From Promethearchaeota archaeon (lineage in GTDB: Archaea > Asgardarchaeota > Lokiarchaeia > Sigynarchaeales > SOKP01), in assembly GCA_016839635.1 (NCBI GenBank), contig JAEOTV010000281.1, forward strand, positions 1-10,963: DNA of 10,963 nucleotides. The letters run 5' to 3'. The notes beneath the pieces are model-generated. The model saw nothing but the letters and a program-made list of their open reading frames with translations. It did not search any database and was not told the DNA's origin. Below are positions 7,137 to 10,963 of this stretch, piece by piece. The translations under genes were made by a program, and so were the position numbers. Numbering within the stretch: the stretch's first letter is position 1; each line of letters starts with the position of its first letter.

Positions 7137-7352
7137 ATGAGTTCTCAATCTGTAGAAAAAACGGAATTAATTCTCCTTAGTTTTGATGACTTTAAAGAGG
7201 ATTCCATTAATTTTAATAAGATTATAATTCCTTTTTCTAAGTTTGGCTTATCTAAAGGACAAGAATATATTTATGAAGGGTTTGAAAACATTAATTTTAA
7301 AGAAAGACATCCTCTTTATAAATCAATTCTTTTATATGAGTTTACTGAATGA
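7137..7352 (+). CDS. Small IIPFSKF-family protein, paralogue 1
   Basis: This 71-residue protein is clearly related to the 78-residue protein at 7936-8172. Shared features are the start MSS-x-S-x2-K, IIIPFSKF at about residues 29-36, an [IY]-Y-x-G-x-E segment, and F-x-ERHP-x-Y at about 54-61, then an [EF]F-[TA]-E end. It stops after EFTE and lacks the basic C-terminal extension of its paralogue. Even the DNA at the start is similar (ATGAG-[CT]-TC), as is an AAAAGGT stretch upstream that may act as a weak Shine-Dalgarno. It has no membrane segment or cysteines. I do not recognise the family; the conserved arginine-histidine-proline patch looks like a binding surface, but this is a guess. It lies between two membrane-protein genes on the other strand. 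Confidence 0.75.
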   Translation: MSSQSVEKTELILLSFDDFKEDSINFNKIIIPFSKFGLSKGQEYIYEGFENINFKERHPLYKSILLYEFTE

Positions 7353-7365
7353 TATATGTTAAGTC

Positions 7366-7387
7366 AAGAGAAATCACAAAATCTCTT
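7366..7387. terminator. Weak hairpin between convergent small genes
   Basis: AAGAGA (7366-7371) and TCTCTT (7382-7387) can pair around a 10-base loop, just after the stop of the IIPFSKF paralogue 1 and just past the stop of the small membrane protein. There is no long T tract directly after it, so termination is only a possibility. Confidence 0.3.
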
Positions 7388-7391
7388 ATAA

Positions 7392-7775
7392 CTAGAGATT
7401 TTTCTCTCTATAATTTTGTCGAGAGTTATAATAGCCGTATATTCCACCAACCAAAATAAAAAATGCTCCAATAGAGGATATAATATTCATAAAAAAATAA
7501 GATCTCAAAATACTTAGGATTATAATGTATATATAGTAAAAAACCCCTGCACCTATACTAAGAATATAACCTTCTCTCCTACTTTTCCAGCCTATAATTG
7601 CCCCAATTATACCGAATGTGCCAACAATTAAATAATGAACATTAAAAATACACCATCCTGTAAAAAAGCCTTGATAACCAATTGGGTAACTAATTTCCTG
7701 GACACAAGGATATAACCAGACAAAAATATAAATACTTCCTCCCAATAAACATAAATATAATCCACTTCTCGACAT
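7392..7775 (-). CDS. Small four-span membrane protein
   Basis: The protein has 127 residues from ATG 7775. A TTG one codon upstream is open, but the GGTGA Shine-Dalgarno lies six bases before the ATG and only three before the TTG, so the ATG is preferred. Four hydrophobic spans are visible near residues 5-22, 45-64, 70-91 and 96-115. Short basic loops (GWKSRREGY) and a polar basic tail (NSRQNYREKNL) mark cytoplasmic sides. Glycine-rich spans (GTFGIIGAIIG) suggest tight helix packing. No catalytic or transport motif is seen and the family is unknown to me. It does not share the RWFG repeat of the larger membrane protein nearby. It is convergent with the IIPFSKF paralogue 1 gene. Confidence 0.8.
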   Translation of the reverse strand: MSRSGLYLCLLGGSIYIFVWLYPCVQEISYPIGYQGFFTGWCIFNVHYLIVGTFGIIGAIIGWKSRREGYILSIGAGVFYYIYIIILSILRSYFFMNIISSIGAFFILVGGIYGYYNSRQNYREKNL

Positions 7776-7818
7776 CAAATTTCACCAGTATAAAGATATG
7801 TAATAATTAGTATTTTGA

Positions 7819-7827
7819 TATTTAAAA
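7819..7827 (-). promoter_or_regulatory. Candidate TATA box for the small membrane protein
   Basis: The minus strand reads CTTTTAAATATC, with the core about 48 bases before ATG 7775. This predicts transcription from near 7798, leaving room for the GGTGA site at the start. Confidence 0.4.
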
Positions 7828-7890
7828 GAGTATACTTTGATGTAAAAAATAGAGAAAAATTATAAATTCTCTTAGGACTTATTATTTTTC

Positions 7891-7899
7891 TTTATATAA
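7891..7899 (+). promoter_or_regulatory. TATA box for IIPFSKF paralogue 2
   Basis: TTTATATAA is the best TATA match in the window. It is centred about 41 bases before ATG 7936 and predicts a transcript start near 7922, just ahead of the AGGTGA Shine-Dalgarno at 7923-7928. Confidence 0.5.
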
Positions 7900-7935
7900 T
7901 TTTGATTCTAGCCTATATTAAAAGGTGAAAAGAAT

Positions 7936-8172
7936 ATGAGCTCAAAATCGACAGATAAAAAATTTCAAAAAATTCCTATTCAAGATTTAGAAGAACCTCT
8001 TCAATTAAATAATGTTATCATTCCTTTTTCTAAGTTTTCTAAATCTGAAGAGTTTATCTATTACGGACATGAAAAAATCCCCTTTCAGGAAAGGCATCCT
8101 GTCTATCAAACTCTCCTTAAAAGAGAATTTGCTGAAAGGATCAAAAATTTTATAAAAAAATCTAAAAGATAA
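7936..8172 (+). CDS. Small IIPFSKF-family protein, paralogue 2
   Basis: This 78-residue protein is the second copy of the family seen at 7137-7352. It shares MSS-x-S-x2-K, VIIPFSKF at about residues 27-34, IYYGHEKI, and FQERHPVY at about 50-57. It continues beyond its paralogue with a basic helix (RIKNFIKKSKR) at the C-terminus, which could contact nucleic acid, a membrane surface or an acidic partner. The start is firm: AGGTGA at 7923-7928 lies seven bases before the ATG, and a good TATA box lies further up. I do not recognise the family and can give no function. It is probably a stand-alone transcription unit, convergent with the zinc-ribbon gene, with only 17 bases between their stops. Confidence 0.8.
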   Translation: MSSKSTDKKFQKIPIQDLEEPLQLNNVIIPFSKFSKSEEFIYYGHEKIPFQERHPVYQTLLKREFAERIKNFIKKSKR

Positions 8173-8191
8173 ATAATATCCATTTATTTTT
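8169..8191 (+). terminator. Possible short terminator between convergent genes
   Basis: ATAAAT (8169-8174) can pair with ATTTAT (8182-8187), followed by T residues to 8191. The stem is only AU pairs and weak. It overlaps the stop of the IIPFSKF paralogue 2 and touches the end of the zinc-ribbon gene. Confidence 0.25.
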
Positions 8192-8714
8192 ATACCTTCA
8201 TTTTATACGAGTATTCACCATTTTTTCGTATTAACAAGCCCTTTCTTTGTAGTTTTCTTGTTAACAATTTCACTTCTAATTGTGGAATCCCGTAGTTTTC
8301 TGCCATGATTTCAATAATGTAGTAAGGAAACGTATTATGAGTTTCAGATAAATTATAAATCATATGTTCAAATTTCTTAGAGTAATCACCCTCGTTCATT
8401 TCAAAAAGTGAAGTTTTTTTATTATAATTTACATTTGTAGCTACTTTAAAATCCCCCGAGGATCTAAACTCTGGTTCTGAACCTAATTCTTTTATTGCAA
8501 GTTTATGTTGTTTCTTTTTCACTAATTCAACTGCATTGGATATACCCTTTATAGTTTCACCATGCTCTTTTATTTTACTAACTTTATGTGTATAGCCACA
8601 CCTAATACATTTCTTAGATTTTTGAGTGCTTTTTGTATAAGTATATTGATGGCATTTACTACAAGGAAATATTATATAAGGCGTCTCATCTTTTTTCCAT
8701 GCGATATCTTCCAT
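8190..8714 (-). CDS. Zinc-ribbon (DUF1922-like) protein with C-terminal winged helix
   Basis: The protein has 174 residues. Residues about 12-70 carry a four-cysteine zinc ribbon (C18-x2-C21 and C36-x2-C39) followed by a helix NAVELVKKKQHKLA, an arrangement that resembles the archaeal DUF1922 zinc-ribbon family. A polar linker follows (about 75-112). Residues about 113-172 look like a winged helix: helices with YGIPQLEVKLLTRKLQRKGL, then a short beta wing ending GEYSYK, similar to the C-terminal winged helix of archaeal MCM. It therefore probably binds DNA or a protein partner. ATG 8714 lies three bases after the Hef-like stop, with a GGGAG Shine-Dalgarno nine bases upstream inside that gene, so the two are co-expressed. 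A role as a Hef-associated factor is inference; the domain calls are by eye. Confidence 0.8.
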   Translation of the reverse strand: MEDIAWKKDETPYIIFPCSKCHQYTYTKSTQKSKKCIRCGYTHKVSKIKEHGETIKGISNAVELVKKKQHKLAIKELGSEPEFRSSGDFKVATNVNYNKKTSLFEMNEGDYSKKFEHMIYNLSETHNTFPYYIIEIMAENYGIPQLEVKLLTRKLQRKGLLIRKNGEYSYKMKV

Positions 8715-8717
8715 ATT

Positions 8718-10889
8718 TCATTTCTCCCTAGGTGGATTTTCTAGGATATTTTTTAAGATAAAATATAATTCTTCTTCATTATCAATACTTATTGCTTGAT
8801 TATTATGTTTTTTGGCAAATTCCTGGATATTTCGCTCAATAACTCTTTTTTCTCCATCAATTTTTTCTTTAAAATCGATAAAATCAAAGATCATAATAAA
8901 AAGTGAAGATATTTGTTTAAAATCATTTATTTCCGCTATTAAATCTCTTGAATTATAACTTTTGGGGTCATATATCTGGATAAGAACTTTATTATGAATT
9001 ACAAGATGAAGATCTGATTCTACAATTTCATATGAGATTTTATCATTTTGGAGTCTTTTTCGTAACCCGAACTTCATAGGTAAGAATTTACTTATCTTAA
9101 TATAATTAATTGCTTCAGGAAGCTCCCTCTGTGGTGTTTGTTCTATAAAAGATTGGAGTTTAGATTGATGTTGTTTTGTTCCTACTTTTTTTTGAGTTAT
9201 TTCTAGTTGTTTAGACTCTTTCTTAACCTTGTTAATATGTGTCTCATTCTCAAGAATGCTCTTTTGATCATTAACAGGGAGATATTTGTATGGACTCTTT
9301 AATTGTTGAGGTTTTTTTAAATGAAGATTCATTCTTTTCAGTTTATTCAATGCAATTCTTAAATATATCTCATCTCGAGTCTCCTTACTATAAAGAATGA
9401 CGACTTTTCCTTCACGATGCCGAGCAGTTCTTCCCTTCCTTTGTATAAACCTGATATCTGAAGCAACCACATCATAGAATACAACCAAATCACATTCAGC
9501 TATATCCAACCCTTCTTCACCAACATTTGTAGATATGAGGACATTGCAGTGACCCTCTTTAAACTGACCCAAAATATCTATTTGCTGTTTTTGAGACATT
9601 CCCTTATCATCATGGGATTTAGTTGTTTGCCCTACAAATCGTACTGCATTAATTAAAGGAATTTCTTGAAGTTTTTTTGTTATATTTTTTACAGAATTAC
9701 GGAGTTTTACAAATACTAAGATTCGAGAATTAGGATTGTTTTTTAATTCCTCCAAAATGATCTTAACTAAAACATGATATTTAGGATGAATCAACTGTTC
9801 AGGAGAAAATTCAACATTTTTCTTTAATTCTAAAAATATGCGATGCAATCGTCCATCTGATGATAGAATTTTAGTGGCTTTTGAACTGCTTTTCTTCTTT
9901 GCATCTCTATGAAGTTTATTAAAATAATCTAATAACACATCTAATCCTTGCTGCTCTACTAATTCAAGCATATGAAATAAAATTAAAGCTTGGGCATTAA
10001 TAGATAATGCACTATACACTCCAGCTTTATCACCATTTCCTTTTATCATATTTACTAATTCTGCGTTTAGCTTCAATAAATCTTTTCTTATAACTTTTGT
10101 ATGCAATTGCTCGCCTTTTGTCTCTAAAAAATTGAGTTGAGAGAGATAATGCAGTCGTTCGTCTAATACAATTGTAAGTAATTGATAGATATCCTCCATT
10201 AGGCTAGTTAAATCTACTCCTATTTTGTAGATATCCATTGGCTTAAGATATGATTTTACATCTTCATCTTTACGTGTTCTAATATGGATATTATCTATAG
10301 GAATATGCAAGTTTTTACATAATATTGTAATTTTATTTTTTGAAGCTCCAGGTGAAGCAGTAAGGCCTAAGATGATTCCATCAGGATTATGGTCAATAAA
10401 TTCATCTGCAATCATTGTATAGGGATAATCTCCCGTCCCATGATGAGCTTCATCAAAAATCACTAAAGCTGTATTTGAGAGGGTATATTTTTGATTTACA
10501 AGATCATTTCTTAGAGTCTGAGGAGTATAAAATAAGATTTGATGTTGATTAAAAATATCAATTCGATGGTCAGGGAGAACTTTTCCCGTAAGGATTGCAA
10601 ATTTATCTTCGGAAATCTTAAGAAATTTTAAGAACGTATGATAATGCTGATCTATTAAAGGTCTTGTAGGAGCAAGTACAATAACTTTACTATTAGTTGG
10701 AAACATTTCTAATACCTTACTTGCAACGAGAACAGCAATTATAGTTTTACCTAAACCTGTAGGGAGTACAACTAATGAATTCTGTTTTGCACATTCTTCA
10801 GCTATCTTTATTTGGTATTCTCTAATTTCCAGATCGTTTGAGTTAAGTATCGATGTATTGTTTTCCACTGTTTGGTTTATCTCACCCAT
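8718..10889 (-). CDS. hef: Hef/FANCM-like SF2 helicase with degenerate nuclease region
   Basis: The protein has 723 residues and the order of archaeal Hef. Helicase motifs: Q-like REYQ 23-26, Walker A PTGLGKT 43-49, LAPTRPL 72-78, DEAH 146-149, TAS 177-179, motif V ISTNVGEEGLDIA 452-464, motif VI QRKGRTAR 483-490. A helical insertion lies at about 225-365, as in Hef and FANCM. A basic linker (about 540-590) contains QSKLQSFI at 575-582, a possible PCNA-interacting box. Residues about 595-715 follow the strand/helix pattern of an ERCC4 nuclease, but the GDY...ERK-x3-D signature is absent: the matching stretch reads ESDLHLV...LIQIYDP. The C-terminal HhH of Hef is also missing. It probably remodels forks as an ATP-driven translocase without cutting. 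The start has GGTGA six bases upstream and overlaps the end of the preceding gene. Confidence 0.88.
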   Translation of the reverse strand: MGEINQTVENNTSILNSNDLEIREYQIKIAEECAKQNSLVVLPTGLGKTIIAVLVASKVLEMFPTNSKVIVLAPTRPLIDQHYHTFLKFLKISEDKFAILTGKVLPDHRIDIFNQHQILFYTPQTLRNDLVNQKYTLSNTALVIFDEAHHGTGDYPYTMIADEFIDHNPDGIILGLTASPGASKNKITILCKNLHIPIDNIHIRTRKDEDVKSYLKPMDIYKIGVDLTSLMEDIYQLLTIVLDERLHYLSQLNFLETKGEQLHTKVIRKDLLKLNAELVNMIKGNGDKAGVYSALSINAQALILFHMLELVEQQGLDVLLDYFNKLHRDAKKKSSSKATKILSSDGRLHRIFLELKKNVEFSPEQLIHPKYHVLVKIILEELKNNPNSRILVFVKLRNSVKNITKKLQEIPLINAVRFVGQTTKSHDDKGMSQKQQIDILGQFKEGHCNVLISTNVGEEGLDIAECDLVVFYDVVASDIRFIQRKGRTARHREGKVVILYSKETRDEIYLRIALNKLKRMNLHLKKPQQLKSPYKYLPVNDQKSILENETHINKVKKESKQLEITQKKVGTKQHQSKLQSFIEQTPQRELPEAINYIKISKFLPMKFGLRKRLQNDKISYEIVESDLHLVIHNKVLIQIYDPKSYNSRDLIAEINDFKQISSLFIMIFDFIDFKEKIDGEKRVIERNIQEFAKKHNNQAISIDNEEELYFILKNILENPPREK

Positions 10890-10963
10890 CCTTAATCACC
10901 ATAAATTTATGATTATCTATTGTTATTGTTTGAATCTCTTTGTTGCTTTTATTATAGGAAATA
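10882..10963 (-). CDS. C-terminal end of an unknown protein, continuing past the right edge
   Basis: A frame on the minus strand is open from the window edge to TGA at 10884-10882, giving 26 residues that end TIDNHKFMVIKDG. The stop overlaps the Hef-like start by eight bases (ATGGGTGA), and the Hef Shine-Dalgarno GGTGA would lie inside this gene, a compact arrangement matching the other operons here. The stretch is short enough to be open by chance, so this is a moderate call and no function can be given. Confidence 0.45.
   Translation of the reverse strand, partial: ISYNKSNKEIQTITIDNHKFMVIKDG

Noticed and set aside
7851..7872. AGAGAA / TTCTCT hairpin ahead of IIPFSKF paralogue 2, similar to the one at 7366-7387
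   Set aside because: The stem is only six base pairs in AT-rich DNA, and no gene ends there, so I cannot assign it as terminator or regulator.
8562..8744. 60-codon frame on the plus strand opposite the zinc-ribbon gene
   Set aside because: It is antisense to the zinc-ribbon cysteines and the Hef-like end, both of which are clearly coding on the other strand.
1..10963. CRISPR arrays, insertion sequences, tRNA or rRNA genes
   Set aside because: Reading both strands I found no regularly spaced repeats, no transposase-like frame or terminal repeats, and no tRNA- or rRNA-like segment; very divergent small RNAs cannot be excluded by eye.

Overview
The window looks like AT-rich archaeal chromosome, most plausibly from an Asgard (Promethearchaeota, Loki-like) lineage. 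The reasons are a Hel308/Ski2-type helicase and a Hef/FANCM-type helicase, GGTGA-type Shine-Dalgarno sites complementary to archaeal 16S rRNA, TATA-like boxes about 40 bases ahead of several starts, tightly packed operons, and many small lineage-restricted membrane proteins. The lineage is inference; there is no rRNA gene to confirm it.

Layout. (1) About 3000-1, minus strand: a three-gene operon. It encodes a 665-residue protein with a TPR-like N-terminus, a helix-hairpin-helix (HhH) unit, an acidic linker and two membrane segments; then a four-span membrane protein; then a third gene, coupled by an ATGA overlap, that runs off the left edge. (2) About 3000-3160: a divergent promoter region holding two copies of a 14-bp TATA-containing element in opposite orientation. 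(3) About 3166-6304, plus strand: a small CxxC/histidine-rich protein, a Hel308-like helicase with a SWIM-type zinc finger inserted in its winged-helix region, and a 91-residue helical protein, ending at a strong bidirectional hairpin terminator. Neither of the first two genes has a usable ATG, GTG or TTG where its protein should begin. The helicase reading frame is bounded by a stop just upstream and has a good Shine-Dalgarno site six bases before an ATA codon. (4) 6357-8172: four small genes on alternating strands. Two encode multi-span membrane proteins (one internally duplicated) and two encode paralogous 71- and 78-residue proteins sharing a VIIPFSKF-type and an F-x-ERHP-x-Y motif. (5) 8190 to the right edge, minus strand: an operon with the end of an unknown upstream gene, a Hef/FANCM-like helicase whose nuclease-like C-terminal region lacks the catalytic signature and whose terminal HhH is missing, and a zinc-ribbon plus winged-helix protein.

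The three large genes suggest a DNA repair or recombination neighbourhood: a 3'-5' fork or D-loop helicase (Hel308-like), a fork remodelling translocase (Hef-like) with a possible PCNA-binding motif, and an HhH protein that may tie nucleic acid to the membrane. Their joint action is inference from proximity and family knowledge. The points most worth checking are the non-canonical starts, the SWIM insertion, the nuclease-dead Hef, the membrane-anchored HhH protein and the small paralogous family.
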